64,000 nt of DNA from Hyunsoonleella flava (GTDB taxonomy: Bacteria > Bacteroidota > Bacteroidia > Flavobacteriales > Flavobacteriaceae). The DNA lies in the NCBI RefSeq assembly GCF_004310325.1, contig NZ_SIRT01000014.1, forward strand, positions 53,870 to 117,869, written 5' to 3'. Below are positions 1-8,742 of this stretch, in pieces. Under the pieces are notes generated by a model. The model was given only the letters and a program-made list of their open reading frames with translations. It did not search any database and had not been told where the DNA came from. Numbering within the stretch: the stretch's first letter is position 1; the number at the start of each line of letters is the position of its first letter. Both the position numbers and the translations under genes were made by a program.

Positions 1-185
1 CCTTTGTAATGCACAATTAATGAACATTGTTCTGCTTGTTCAGAAGTATGATCACAAGCATAAATTAAAGTGTCTATTACATGATCAAATGTGTTAACAT
101 CATCATTATACAGTACAATTTCATTTTGTTTTAATACTTCCTCTTCAAGTAATAATTCTTCTGATACTTTTTCTTTTGAACTCAT
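1..185 (-). CDS. clpS: ATP-dependent Clp protease adaptor ClpS (partial, C-terminus beyond the window)
   Basis: The reverse strand is open from an ATG at 185 to the window edge, giving about 61 residues. An acidic N-terminal tail is followed by the ClpS core: VLYNDDVNTFDHV (ligand-binding Asn/Asp region) and the later QAEQCSLIVHYKG stretch with the cap-forming helix. In the family, ClpS binds the ClpA/ClpC N-domain and delivers N-degron substrates. It starts 30 bp after the prmA stop, so the two are probably co-transcribed. The last third lies outside the window. Confidence 0.93.
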   Translation of the reverse strand, partial: MSSKEKVSEELLLEEEVLKQNEIVLYNDDVNTFDHVIDTLIYACDHTSEQAEQCSLIVHYK

Positions 186-215
186 TTTTTAATCTTTTGG
201 GGAGCAATTTCACTA

Positions 216-1052
216 CTAATTTAAAAATTTTAACGACACCCAATTGTTCCGTTCTAATTTTTCTTCAAATTTTAACAGATATTTTTCACATTCAGATTGT
301 ATCATAGGAATATCATCTGTATAAAATCCACTTAAAAACAACATCCCATTCTTATTCAAGCATGATATATAAGTTCCCATATCTTGCATTAATATGTTTC
401 TATTGATGTTGGCAATAATAATATCATATTTGTTTTTTCCTAAGACAGATGCATCTCCTTCAATTACTGTGATGTGTTTACAATTATTTCGTTCTACATT
501 TTCAAGACTATTTAGGTAACACCAGTTATCATAATCCACAGCCTCAATAGGTTTTGCTCCTTTAAGTTCTGCCAGAATTGCTAAAACACCCGTACCACAA
601 CCCATATCAAGAACTGATTTATTTTCAAAATCGTTTTTTAAAATATGCTGAATCATCATGTGTGTAGTTTCGTGATGCCCAGTACCGAAACTCATTTTGG
701 GTTCAATAATAATATCGTACTGGGTATTGAAAGATTCATGAAATGGTGCACGAACCACACATATATCGTCTACCACAATTGGATTGAAGTTTTTCTCCCA
801 TTCGGCATTCCAATTGGTTTGTTCTATCTCTTCAAACGTAAAAGATATTTCAAACTCATCAGAACTCAAGACTTGAACATCTTCTAGAATATTTTCATAC
901 CATTCTTCTTTTTGAATGTATGCTGTAACACCTTCTTCAGTTTCAATAAAACTTTCAAAACCTGCATAACCTAATTCGGCTATAAGAATTTCAACAACAG
1001 GTTGAAGCGGTTGTACTTTGAAATAATATCCAATATAAATCGTGTTTGACAT
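216..1052 (-). CDS. prmA: Ribosomal protein L11 methyltransferase
   Basis: 278 residues, normal length for PrmA. An N-terminal domain (about 1-95) that recognises L11 is followed by a Rossmann-type SAM methyltransferase: MSFGTGHHETT just before the fold, SAM-binding motif I VLDMGCGTGVLAI, and the IIANINRNIL motif that replaces the usual DPPY/NPPY. The family trimethylates several positions of L11 in the cytoplasm. It is first in a likely prmA-clpS operon with a good -7 box at 1070-1077. Confidence 0.96.
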   Translation of the reverse strand: MSNTIYIGYYFKVQPLQPVVEILIAELGYAGFESFIETEEGVTAYIQKEEWYENILEDVQVLSSDEFEISFTFEEIEQTNWNAEWEKNFNPIVVDDICVVRAPFHESFNTQYDIIIEPKMSFGTGHHETTHMMIQHILKNDFENKSVLDMGCGTGVLAILAELKGAKPIEAVDYDNWCYLNSLENVERNNCKHITVIEGDASVLGKNKYDIIIANINRNILMQDMGTYISCLNKNGMLFLSGFYTDDIPMIQSECEKYLLKFEEKLERNNWVSLKFLN

Positions 1053-1069
1053 ATAACTTATTTAGGGTA

Positions 1070-1077
1070 CAAAGTTA
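1070..1077 (-). promoter_or_regulatory. Bacteroidota -7 box for prmA-clpS
   Basis: Reads TAACTTTG on the reverse strand, a perfect match to TAnnTTTG, 17 bp upstream of the prmA ATG. I did not find a convincing -33 element. Confidence 0.55.
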
Positions 1078-1224
1078 CATGTAATTTATGAGTTCATTCC
1101 TTTACATTTTCTAAACTTAACTTTTCAATTCTTAATTTGTATCTAAGGTAGCTTGGACAATCACTCTAGCTCCAACCTGAACCTTAACGCTACATTCACT
1201 TAAAAAAGTATTATTTTTGAATTG

Positions 1225-2835
1225 CTATTGTTTGATGATCTTTAAAACTGAACTGGTATTAGCTGTCGTTACTTTGATATAGTAACTCCCTAAAGGCACA
1301 TCTAAATTTAAATGTATGAGTTGATCCCCATGATAATTGCTATCAAGAAGATGCAGTCCCAAAGTATTATAAACCGAAACGTTAACCTCTTCATAATACT
1401 GATTTAAATCTATAATGAGCTCACCCTTAGTTGGATTTGGATAAGCTTTGAAGATTGTACTAAATGAATTATCAAAATCACTTAACGTATTTAAGCCTGG
1501 TAAAGTATTAGGCTCATTAGCATCGAATACAAAAACAGAACCAGCACTTTGTAAAAAATTAAGTCCATCTTGGTCCTCGTCCTCTGGATAAGCACCAACA
1601 ATGGCAAAATCACCACTTAAAGCTACATCAAAACCAAAATAATCACTGTTATTCGCATTTGGATCGTATATCGTCGACACTAGACTCCAAGTACCCGTTC
1701 CATCTTTTTCATAAACAAATGAAACACCTGCATCTCCCACACCTCCTACGTCCATTAAGTAAGCACCAACAACCAAACGATTACCATCTAAATCAATAGA
1801 GTGGCCAAATTTTGATGCATGTTCTAAATAATCTGGTCTTACTTTTTGAATTTCGTTCCAGACACCATTAGCATCACGCTCAAAAACATAGAATGCTCCG
1901 TACTGCGCCCTTGTATTTCCTGTGGCATATTCTTGTGAAGCACCAACTATTAAGGTATTACCTTCCATTGTTACTGATGCTCCAAACCACTCTCCAAACT
2001 CTCTATCCGACGCTACAATTTTTTGCGTTTCATTCCATACACCTGCACCATTGCGTTCGAACACATACACAGCTCCAGCACTACCCAATATATTATTGCC
2101 AGAAACATCTTTTGACTCTCTAAATGCACCAATAGCTATGTAATTTCCGTCAATAGCCACAGCTTTATCTCCAAAGGCAACATTTGCTTCTCTATCTGAA
2201 GCTACAATCTTCTGTACGCGCTGCCAGACACCGCCTCCATCACGCTCAAAAATAAATGCAGATCCTGCCTGGTTAAGTGTATTGGTATCGTTCTCATCTT
2301 CATCTTCCCATGGTGCTGATACCACAGCATAATCGCCGCTGATGTCTACTGCGTCGCCAAATACATCTAAAGAGGTTCTATCTGTACCTACTAGTTTTTG
2401 AGCTTGAATCCAATTGCCACTGCCATCCTTTTCGAAAATATAAGCGGCACCTGGCGCATCGTTTATATAGTTGTTTTCATTTTCATCGTAATCCTGATTT
2501 AAACATCCAACAATAAGGTAATCTCCATCAATGGCTATAGAATTCCCAAACTGGTCGAACTGTCTCGGGCTAGAATGTGTTATGAGTTGTTCTTGATTCC
2601 AAACATCATTTACATCCTGTTTAAAAAAATAAACACCTCCACCATCAGAAGCCACTGTGCCTTTGTGTCTAGCATTAATAAAAGCGTAATTGCCTTGCAA
2701 AGCCACTGCATATCCAAACTCATCTCCTAATGCCCTGTCATCAGGAACGATTTTCTGGATTTCTCCCCAACCTTGTGAGTTGATATTAAAAGCTATAAAT
2801 AGGCTAAAAAGAATTAATAGTAATTTGCGTTTCAT
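1225..2835 (-). CDS. Secreted FG-GAP-like beta-propeller protein with type IX secretion tail
   Basis: About 536 residues. A signal peptide (KRKLLLILFSLFIAF...) precedes roughly seven repeats of about 60 residues, each with an FGxxVAIDGDYxIVGA-like strand and an AGAxYVFERDGxGxW strand, matching integrin-like FG-GAP propellers. The last ~80 residues form a type IX sorting domain (AYPNPTKGELIIDL, VSVYNTLG, final KIIKQ), so it is probably exported across the outer membrane and anchored or released. The open frame extends to a TTG at 2841, but the ATG at 2835 is preferred. It lies downstream of the two-component pair and carries the shared palindrome in its promoter. Ligand unknown. Confidence 0.85.
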   Translation of the reverse strand: MKRKLLLILFSLFIAFNINSQGWGEIQKIVPDDRALGDEFGYAVALQGNYAFINARHKGTVASDGGGVYFFKQDVNDVWNQEQLITHSSPRQFDQFGNSIAIDGDYLIVGCLNQDYDENENNYINDAPGAAYIFEKDGSGNWIQAQKLVGTDRTSLDVFGDAVDISGDYAVVSAPWEDEDENDTNTLNQAGSAFIFERDGGGVWQRVQKIVASDREANVAFGDKAVAIDGNYIAIGAFRESKDVSGNNILGSAGAVYVFERNGAGVWNETQKIVASDREFGEWFGASVTMEGNTLIVGASQEYATGNTRAQYGAFYVFERDANGVWNEIQKVRPDYLEHASKFGHSIDLDGNRLVVGAYLMDVGGVGDAGVSFVYEKDGTGTWSLVSTIYDPNANNSDYFGFDVALSGDFAIVGAYPEDEDQDGLNFLQSAGSVFVFDANEPNTLPGLNTLSDFDNSFSTIFKAYPNPTKGELIIDLNQYYEEVNVSVYNTLGLHLLDSNYHGDQLIHLNLDVPLGSYYIKVTTANTSSVLKIIKQ

Positions 2836-2897
2836 AATCAAATCATTTTTATAATTAATAACTGTTATAAAATTACTTTGACCATCGCTAAAATACT

Positions 2898-2940
2898 TAA
2901 GGGCTTTCCTTGATTTATTTAAAATCAGGGAATACCCTTA
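2898..2940. promoter_or_regulatory. Palindromic operator candidate, copy 1
   Basis: Imperfect inverted repeat: left arm TAAGGGCTTTCCTTGATTT, right arm AAATCAGGGAATACCCTTA, 16 of 19 positions complementary. It lies about 62 bp upstream of the FG-GAP protein ATG. No T-tract follows on either strand, so a terminator is unlikely. A near-identical palindrome sits at 6194-6236 upstream of the lipoprotein gene on the other side of the two-component system. I infer that both bind the response regulator encoded between them. Confidence 0.6.
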
Positions 2941-3044
2941 GACCAACTAAGCTTAAAACTTGTTAGATAAAAATTAGAATACGATTAAAGTTAAAATAGA
3001 AGATTTTACTAGCCTTAGTCGTAATCACAAAGGCATGTTGAATG

Positions 3045-3680
3045 TTAAAGCAAGTTATTTTCTATGGCGGCTTTGATAATCCCCACACTATTTTTTGCAC
3101 CTAGTTTGCTCATAATGTTCATGCGATGGGTTTCTACTGTTTTTGGGCTAATAAAGAGTTTTTCAGAGATTTCTTGCGTCGTTAATTCTTCAAATATAGC
3201 TTGCAAGACTTCTTTTTCGCGTCGCGTTAGCTTTACTAAAAGCGTGTTCACATTTTTCTTACCAATGGATTGGGCCAATAACTTTTTTTCGACATCGCGC
3301 TGTAGATATTGTTCACCATTAAGTACTGTTTTAAAAGCAGTTAACAATTCTAGCTTATCCGTATTTTTCAATACATAACCATCTGCTCCACTGTTGAGCA
3401 TTCGTTTGATAAAAGACACCTCATCATAGTTAGAAATCGCTATTATCTTGAGGGTTTTATTATTCTTTTTAAGCTGTTTGCACAAATCAATACCACTTGT
3501 ATCTGGTAAGTTAATATCGAGTAACAAGATATCTGGTTTGTCTTTTTCAACAGCATTTAAGGTTTCAGAACCACTACTATAAAGACCTATGATCTTGATA
3601 TCCTTAGTATCTTTAAGCATTGATTGAATACCTTTTAAAACCATTTTGTGATCGTCTGTTATGGCTATTTTAGTAATCAT
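3045..3680 (-). CDS. Two-component response regulator, NarL/LuxR family
   Basis: 211 residues. A receiver domain (about 3-120) has the acidic pair Asp9-Asp10 and the phospho-acceptor Asp55 in LLLDINLPD. A C-terminal LuxR-type HTH (about 145-210) contains LTRREKEVLQ and the recognition helix region SPKTVETHRMNIMSKLG. The start overlaps the kinase stop as ATGA, implying translational coupling. Probable output is control of the two flanking exported-protein genes through the shared palindromes; that link is inference. Confidence 0.94.
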   Translation of the reverse strand: MITKIAITDDHKMVLKGIQSMLKDTKDIKIIGLYSSGSETLNAVEKDKPDILLLDINLPDTSGIDLCKQLKKNNKTLKIIAISNYDEVSFIKRMLNSGADGYVLKNTDKLELLTAFKTVLNGEQYLQRDVEKKLLAQSIGKKNVNTLLVKLTRREKEVLQAIFEELTTQEISEKLFISPKTVETHRMNIMSKLGAKNSVGIIKAAIENNLL

Positions 3681-5605
3681 GATAGTTTATTAGTATTGAT
3701 GTCTATAACGAATGATGTGCCTTTATCATCTGAGGTTATATCTAATTTTGCATTTAAATAAGCTATTCTAGATTTTACATTTTGCAACCCAATACCATTT
3801 GCTTTTTCTGTATGTATATCGAAGCCTTTACCATTATCTTCAACAGTTAATTGAATAGCATCATTTTGGTAACTGATTTGCACGTCGATTTCGGAAGCTT
3901 CTGCATGTTTTATACTATTGCTTACTAGCTCTTGCACAATTCTAAATATATTGGCCTCTGCTTTTTTAGACAGGTTGATGTCACTCCCAATAGATTGAAA
4001 CGACACTTTTGCATCGTGAATGGCATTCGTTGTACTACAATAATCTTCAAGCGCTTCAACCAAACTAAAATCTTTAAGTGCTGGTGGCACTAAATTATGT
4101 GAAATGGCTCGAACTTGCTCACAGGACTTATCTATCATGATCACAGCTTCATTTATGACTTCATTATTCTTTTCTAATAATGACGTTAATTTGTATTTAA
4201 TTGCAGACAGATCTACATTGACTCCATCATGTAATTCCTTTGCTATACGGAAGCGTTCTTTTTCTTCACCTTCCATTAACAACTCTAGTGTTTTTACTTG
4301 TTGTTCACGTTTAAGTGTTAGTATTTCTTGATTTTTCCGTTTTTGACGCTGTTGGTATAAAAACCAGATCAAAATAGATGTTAATAGCAGAAATATTGCT
4401 AGACCTGTCATGAGTTTATATTGAGATTGTTTTTTTTGAAGTTGGGATTCCTGTTTTTGAATTGATAGTTTTTGTGCTATAATTTCTTTGTCTTTTTTTT
4501 CTGTATTATATTTCGTTTCAACTTCATTAAGGTGTTCAAGATTTTCTTTAGAAAGTATAGAATCATTATAGGCTGAAAAAGCTTCATAATTAACTAAAGC
4601 ATCATTATAATTGCGCTTTTGCTTGTAGATTTGAAACAAACTATAGTGAAGCTCTCTTAAAACTTTTTTGGACTCTGGTGCTTGTGCTATCCCTTCTTGT
4701 AAAACCTGTTCGCTTTTAGATAATTCACCTATTTTTAAATAAGCCTTTCCTAAGGAATTTCTGGTCTCTGCCAAAACTGTACTATAATTGTTTTTTTTCT
4801 GAATAGTATAGGCCTCTTTTAAATATGTAATGGCAGTTTTATAATCTTGTTTCTCAATATACAACTCAGCAATATTCTGACTGTTGATCGACAAACCCCA
4901 ATCATAATTAAGTTGTTTATCCATTTCTCTAGCCTCTTTAAAGTAGAACAATGCACTATCTTGTTGTTTTGAATGCAGAAAGGCAGTTCCTAAATTACCA
5001 TATGCATTGGCCAAATCATCTTTATACTGACTTCCTTTCAATGTTGTAATAGCTTTTCTATAAGTTGAAATTGCATTTTTGTATTGTTCAAGATTTTTCT
5101 GAAGAATACCAATACTATTTAAGGTCATACCTATGCCTTTAATATTATTTGATTTTTCGTAAATCTCTAAAATTTGATAATACAACGTTATACTGGTTTC
5201 ATAATTACCTTTCAGGCTATTGATTACTCCTTTCTGAAACAAATCATTTGCAATCCTAAACGAATCCTTTTGAGATACGTTGTATTGGTAAGATTTGTCT
5301 ACATAATCTAATGCTATATCGTAGTCTCCTTTAAGGCGAAACAAAACGGCATACCTGTAGTTTAATTGAGCCATGCCTTTTGGATTATTTGCCTTTGATA
5401 AAATTGCAAATGAAGAATCTAAATGAGATTGAGAAACTTCTAAGTTCTTTCCTAAATTTAGCCATGCAATTCTGCCGTGAACAGTTGCCTTTAATTTGAG
5501 ACTATCTGTAGTTTTTAAAATCTGTTTTAGACTATCTAGTTCCTTATTTTGCGAAAAACAACAAAGTCTGAATAGAATTACGCCAATATATATAAGATGT
5601 TTCAA
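3677..5605 (-). CDS. TPR-containing sensor histidine kinase (HisKA_3 type)
   Basis: 642 residues. A signal/anchor sequence is followed by several tetratricopeptide repeats (about 60-370) predicted to be periplasmic, a short coiled coil, one membrane helix (about 394-414) and a cytoplasmic kinase. The dimerisation/phosphorylation helix contains ERFRIAKELHDGV with the phospho-His near residue 455, and the ATPase domain has an N-box (QELVSNSIKHA) and G-boxes DNGKGFD and GIGLQNVKSRI. Start codon is TTG; I found no in-frame ATG close upstream. It pairs with the adjacent LuxR regulator. The signal sensed is unknown. Confidence 0.93.
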   Translation of the reverse strand: MKHLIYIGVILFRLCCFSQNKELDSLKQILKTTDSLKLKATVHGRIAWLNLGKNLEVSQSHLDSSFAILSKANNPKGMAQLNYRYAVLFRLKGDYDIALDYVDKSYQYNVSQKDSFRIANDLFQKGVINSLKGNYETSITLYYQILEIYEKSNNIKGIGMTLNSIGILQKNLEQYKNAISTYRKAITTLKGSQYKDDLANAYGNLGTAFLHSKQQDSALFYFKEAREMDKQLNYDWGLSINSQNIAELYIEKQDYKTAITYLKEAYTIQKKNNYSTVLAETRNSLGKAYLKIGELSKSEQVLQEGIAQAPESKKVLRELHYSLFQIYKQKRNYNDALVNYEAFSAYNDSILSKENLEHLNEVETKYNTEKKDKEIIAQKLSIQKQESQLQKKQSQYKLMTGLAIFLLLTSILIWFLYQQRQKRKNQEILTLKREQQVKTLELLMEGEEKERFRIAKELHDGVNVDLSAIKYKLTSLLEKNNEVINEAVIMIDKSCEQVRAISHNLVPPALKDFSLVEALEDYCSTTNAIHDAKVSFQSIGSDINLSKKAEANIFRIVQELVSNSIKHAEASEIDVQISYQNDAIQLTVEDNGKGFDIHTEKANGIGLQNVKSRIAYLNAKLDITSDDKGTSFVIDINTNKLS

Positions 5606-5665
5606 ACCAATTGATTTATAGCTTATTAAAGATAGTATTTTTTAACTCAAGTCGTTTTATAATAA

Positions 5666-6139
5666 TTAGTTATCATCAGAGACTTTACTAAGGTGTAAAA
5701 TTTCAGGTGTATTGTTACTATACAACTCTTCAAACTCAATAACAGTGGCATTGCCGTTTACACTAGTGACAATCCAATCTTCAACCAGATCGTTCAAATC
5801 AGCATCTCCAGGATTATCGATATTATCAAAATCTAGATAAACAACCCAAGTATCTTCACTCAGATTATCTTCAATAAATACTTCAATTAAAGCGGTTTCT
5901 GAAACTTCATTGTAAGTTATAACAGCACGTTCCTCTTCAACATTGAACGTAAATTCGTAACCAGTAAATTCTGTGGTACGATTTTCATTTTCGTCTGTAA
6001 ATAGACTAATACTCCATGTTCCATTTAGAAGCTCTGGCGAAAACTCTTGACTAGAATTTCCTGAGTCATCATCGTTGCTGCAGTTTAGCACTAATGAGAA
6101 GAAAACAAATAGGACTAAGGTTTTTAATAGAGATTTCAT
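5666..6139 (-). CDS. Putative lipoprotein, lipocalin-like
   Basis: 157 residues from the ATG at 6139; the longer frame to 6202 lacks a signal peptide at its N-terminus. The signal sequence ends in a lipobox (LVLNCSNDDD) giving a lipidated Cys and an acidic Asp tether typical of Flavobacteriaceae surface lipoproteins. The remainder starts with LLNGTWSISLF and alternates short beta strands, resembling lipocalin-like domains, but I cannot assign a ligand. Its promoter carries palindrome copy 2, so it is a likely co-target of the neighbouring two-component system. Confidence 0.75.
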   Translation of the reverse strand: MKSLLKTLVLFVFFSLVLNCSNDDDSGNSSQEFSPELLNGTWSISLFTDENENRTTEFTGYEFTFNVEEERAVITYNEVSETALIEVFIEDNLSEDTWVVYLDFDNIDNPGDADLNDLVEDWIVTSVNGNATVIEFEELYSNNTPEILHLSKVSDDN

Positions 6140-6193
6140 AGTAACAGATTTAAATTTATACCTGCAAGCTATTACCATATGACTAAAAATTGC

Positions 6194-6236
6194 TAAGGGC
6201 ATTCCTTGATTTACGAAAAATCAGGGAATACCCTTA
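6194..6236. promoter_or_regulatory. Palindromic operator candidate, copy 2
   Basis: Left arm TAAGGGCATTCCTTGATTT and right arm AAATCAGGGAATACCCTTA are complementary at 17 of 19 positions. The right arm is identical to that of copy 1 and the left arm differs at one base. It lies about 54 bp upstream of the lipoprotein ATG. Confidence 0.6.
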
Positions 6237-6275
6237 TATAAAATTGAATTCGAAATAGAAGATGAAATCTGAAAT

Positions 6276-6302
6276 GAGATACTGAAACAAGTTCAGCATG
6301 AC
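6276..6302. repeat. Short dispersed hairpin repeat (CTGAAACAAGTTCAG type)
   Basis: Contains CTGAAACAAGTTCAG, a small hairpin. A diverged relative occurs at 30401-30422. From memory this intergenic repeat is common in flavobacteria; no function is evident. Confidence 0.45.
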
Positions 6303-6315
6303 AAACGCTGATTAT

Positions 6316-7065
6316 CTAAAACGCATTAACAATAGCAAAAAAGTCTTCTGCTTTTAATGACGCTCCACCAATCAAACCACCATCTACATCTGGCTTAGAG
6401 AAAATCTCTTCTGCATTTGCTGGCTTCACGCTTCCTCCGTAAAGAATAGAAACACTGTCTGCTACATCTGCTCCATATTTGTTGGCTAGTGTTTTTCTGA
6501 TAAACGCATGCATATCTTGTGCTTGTTCTGGTGTAGCCGTTTCACCTGTTCCAATAGCCCAAACTGGCTCGTAGGCCAAAACGATATCTTTAAAAGCTGT
6601 AGCCTCTAAATGGAATAACGCATTTTTAATTTGGTTACCAACTATGTTTTCTTCATTTCCAGCTTTTCTATCAGCTAATTCTTCTCCAAAACAGAAAATA
6701 ACACGCATCCCTTTTGCTAATGCAGCGTCTACTTTTTTAGCTAATAACTCATCTGTTTCATTAAAATATTCTCTGCGTTCACTGTGTCCTAAAATCACTG
6801 TTTTTACACCTACACTTTTTAACATACCAGCACTAACTTCACCAGTATATGCACCATCTTCTGCAAAATGCATGTTTTGGGCAATTACTTCTATATCACT
6901 CTTTCTTAAGGACTCAAAAGCACTCCATAAATTTGTGAAGGAAGGTGCTATCATTACCTCAGCATCAGAACTTTTTGTTTGGTTTTTTAAATCGGTAATT
7001 AATGATTGGGTTTGCGACAAACCATTATTCATTTTCCAATTTCCGGCTACGATATGTTTTCTCAT
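6316..7065 (-). CDS. tpiA: Triose-phosphate isomerase
   Basis: 249 residues, full length. Catalytic residues are all present: Lys11 in NWKMN, His94 in ILGHSERR and Glu166 in AYEPVWAIGTG, plus the phosphate-binding YGGSVKPAN and GLIGGASL loops. It interconverts dihydroxyacetone phosphate and glyceraldehyde 3-phosphate in glycolysis. A -7 box lies at 7121-7128 next to the end of the thioredoxin gene. In many relatives I recall tpiA directly beside prmA; here the two-component island separates them. Confidence 0.98.
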   Translation of the reverse strand: MRKHIVAGNWKMNNGLSQTQSLITDLKNQTKSSDAEVMIAPSFTNLWSAFESLRKSDIEVIAQNMHFAEDGAYTGEVSAGMLKSVGVKTVILGHSERREYFNETDELLAKKVDAALAKGMRVIFCFGEELADRKAGNEENIVGNQIKNALFHLEATAFKDIVLAYEPVWAIGTGETATPEQAQDMHAFIRKTLANKYGADVADSVSILYGGSVKPANAEEIFSKPDVDGGLIGGASLKAEDFFAIVNAF

Positions 7066-7120
7066 AAGGTTGATTTAAACTTCTCTAAAGAAGATGTGTG
7101 TATTTATATTTTATTAAATA

Positions 7121-7128
7121 CAAAAATA
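7121..7128 (-). promoter_or_regulatory. Bacteroidota -7 box for tpiA
   Basis: TATTTTTG on the reverse strand, a perfect TAnnTTTG match, about 56 bp upstream of the tpiA ATG and immediately after the stop of the preceding gene. Confidence 0.5.
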
Positions 7129-7129
7129 C

Positions 7130-7618
7130 TTAATTTTTCAGAGCTGCAATCAACTTTTCGTCATCAGCTTCAATAACATCAAATACAACGATTTCGCCAG
7201 CTTTATTTATGACCATGTATCTAGGAATCCAACCAATACTTACAAAATCTCCGAAAGATGATTTTTTCCCTTTGGGTAAAAAATAATGCTCACCAACTAC
7301 ATCATACTTTTTTATACCTCGTTTCCATGGTGCTTCGCCTCTATCTAAAGAAAAAAACAAGTACGCTGCTTCAGGATACGCCTCTTGAAGTGCTTTTACC
7401 TTTGGCATACCTTGAATACAATCTCCACACCATGATGCCCAAATATCGATGACTATAGTTTTACCTTCGTGTTTTTCTAAAATAGATTTTAGTGACATAG
7501 TATTCCCCTCTAAAGTCGTAAACGTGTCATTTAATGCTGCCTCACTAAACTGTGTTGGCGCTTCCGCACAACTAAGAAAACTAAATAGGAATAAGAACAA
7601 ATAACTTATCTTTTTCAT
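7130..7618 (-). CDS. TlpA-like thioredoxin-fold lipoprotein
   Basis: 162 residues. Lipobox FLSC (Cys17) indicates an envelope lipoprotein. The thioredoxin fold carries the active site WASWCGDC with Cys64 and Cys67, and a cis-proline segment IPRYMVI. The CGDC variant is common in Bacteroidota TlpA/ResA-like proteins that reduce envelope disulfides. It starts 10 bp after the permease stop and is probably co-transcribed with it. The specific partner is unknown. Confidence 0.88.
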   Translation of the reverse strand: MKKISYLFLFLFSFLSCAEAPTQFSEAALNDTFTTLEGNTMSLKSILEKHEGKTIVIDIWASWCGDCIQGMPKVKALQEAYPEAAYLFFSLDRGEAPWKRGIKKYDVVGEHYFLPKGKKSSFGDFVSIGWIPRYMVINKAGEIVVFDVIEADDEKLIAALKN

Positions 7619-7628
7619 GCTTATCTTT

Positions 7629-8648
7629 TTATTGTAATTTAACTTTTGGATCTAACCAAACATAAATTAAGTCGACTAAAATATTAATCATTACAAACAA
7701 AGTTGCAATTACTAAAACAGAACCCATAATTACTGGTAAGTCTAAAGTATTAAGTGAGTTTACAATTTCTTTCCCAAGTCCGTTCCAACCGAAAATAAAC
7801 TCCACAAACACAGCTCCTGCTAGCATAGATGCAAACCATCCTGAAATTGCCGTAACTACTGGGTTTAATGCGTTTTTTACCGCGTGACGTTTTATAATTT
7901 GAAACTCGCTTAAACCTTTTGCTCTTGCAGTTCTTATGTAATCTTGATTGAAAACTTCTAATAATGAGTTTCGCATCAATTGAATAACTACTGCAAGTGG
8001 GCGAATACCCAAAACAATGGCTGGTAAAATCAAATTTTTCCATTTAATGTGCATCGCTTCACCAAAATCATCGAGTTCGTAGAGGCTTCCTGTCATTTCC
8101 AAATTAGTGTATTTATGCAATACATAACCAAACAACCAAGCGAATAAAATTGCACTGAAAAACGAAGGTACACTCATACCTAGCGTACTGAAAATTTGAA
8201 TGGTTTTATCAAGCCATTTGTCTTTGTACAATGCAGAAACTATTCCAAGCAATACACCTAAAATCATGGCAATAATAATCGCTGAAACTGCTAACACAAA
8301 AGTATTTGGTAAAGTTTCCCCTAAAACTTGAGTCACCTTTTTTCCTTGTTTTGTAAATGATTCTCGTAAATATGGAAACTTTAAAACAGTGGTTGTATTT
8401 CCTATTGAAAACAACTTTACCGCACTATACTTGTTTTGCGACAAATAGGTGTAATCCTCTTTGTTTTTAGAATGAAATGATAATGGTGATAAATCGTTGA
8501 TGTAATAGCCATATTGGGTTAAAATAGGTTTATCAAAACCATATTTTGCTTTTACTTTTGCTAATTGCTCACTATCTTCATTTTGCCCCATCATCATTTG
8601 TGCGGGATCTCCAGGAAGTACATTAAATAAAAAGAATATCACCGTCAC
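7629..8648 (-). CDS. DppB-like ABC transporter permease
   Basis: 339 residues as drawn from a GTG at 8648. Binding-protein-dependent permease family: LPGDPA motif after helix 1, about six membrane segments, and the EAA loop around DYIRTARAKGLSEFQIIK. The frame stays open and conserved-looking upstream (NYFLNKTLYAILTLFGVV, the normal first helix) as far as a stop at 8709-8711, but that extension contains no ATG, GTG or TTG; only CTG at 8703-8705 or ATA at 8700-8702 is available. The true start is therefore probably non-canonical, or a start codon has mutated. No other ABC subunit is nearby. Confidence 0.88.
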   Translation of the reverse strand: MTVIFFLFNVLPGDPAQMMMGQNEDSEQLAKVKAKYGFDKPILTQYGYYINDLSPLSFHSKNKEDYTYLSQNKYSAVKLFSIGNTTTVLKFPYLRESFTKQGKKVTQVLGETLPNTFVLAVSAIIIAMILGVLLGIVSALYKDKWLDKTIQIFSTLGMSVPSFFSAILFAWLFGYVLHKYTNLEMTGSLYELDDFGEAMHIKWKNLILPAIVLGIRPLAVVIQLMRNSLLEVFNQDYIRTARAKGLSEFQIIKRHAVKNALNPVVTAISGWFASMLAGAVFVEFIFGWNGLGKEIVNSLNTLDLPVIMGSVLVIATLFVMINILVDLIYVWLDPKVKLQ

Positions 8649-8742
8649 TACTCCAAATAATGTGAGTATGGCGTAAAGGGTTTTATTTAGGAAGTAGTTT
8701 ATCAGTGGTTAGTTATTTGTTGTCAGAAAACTAAAAACTCTT

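Noticed and set aside
2898..6236. The two palindromes as transcription terminators
   Set aside because: Neither has a T-tract on the strand of the upstream gene, and both keep sequence identity rather than just pairing.
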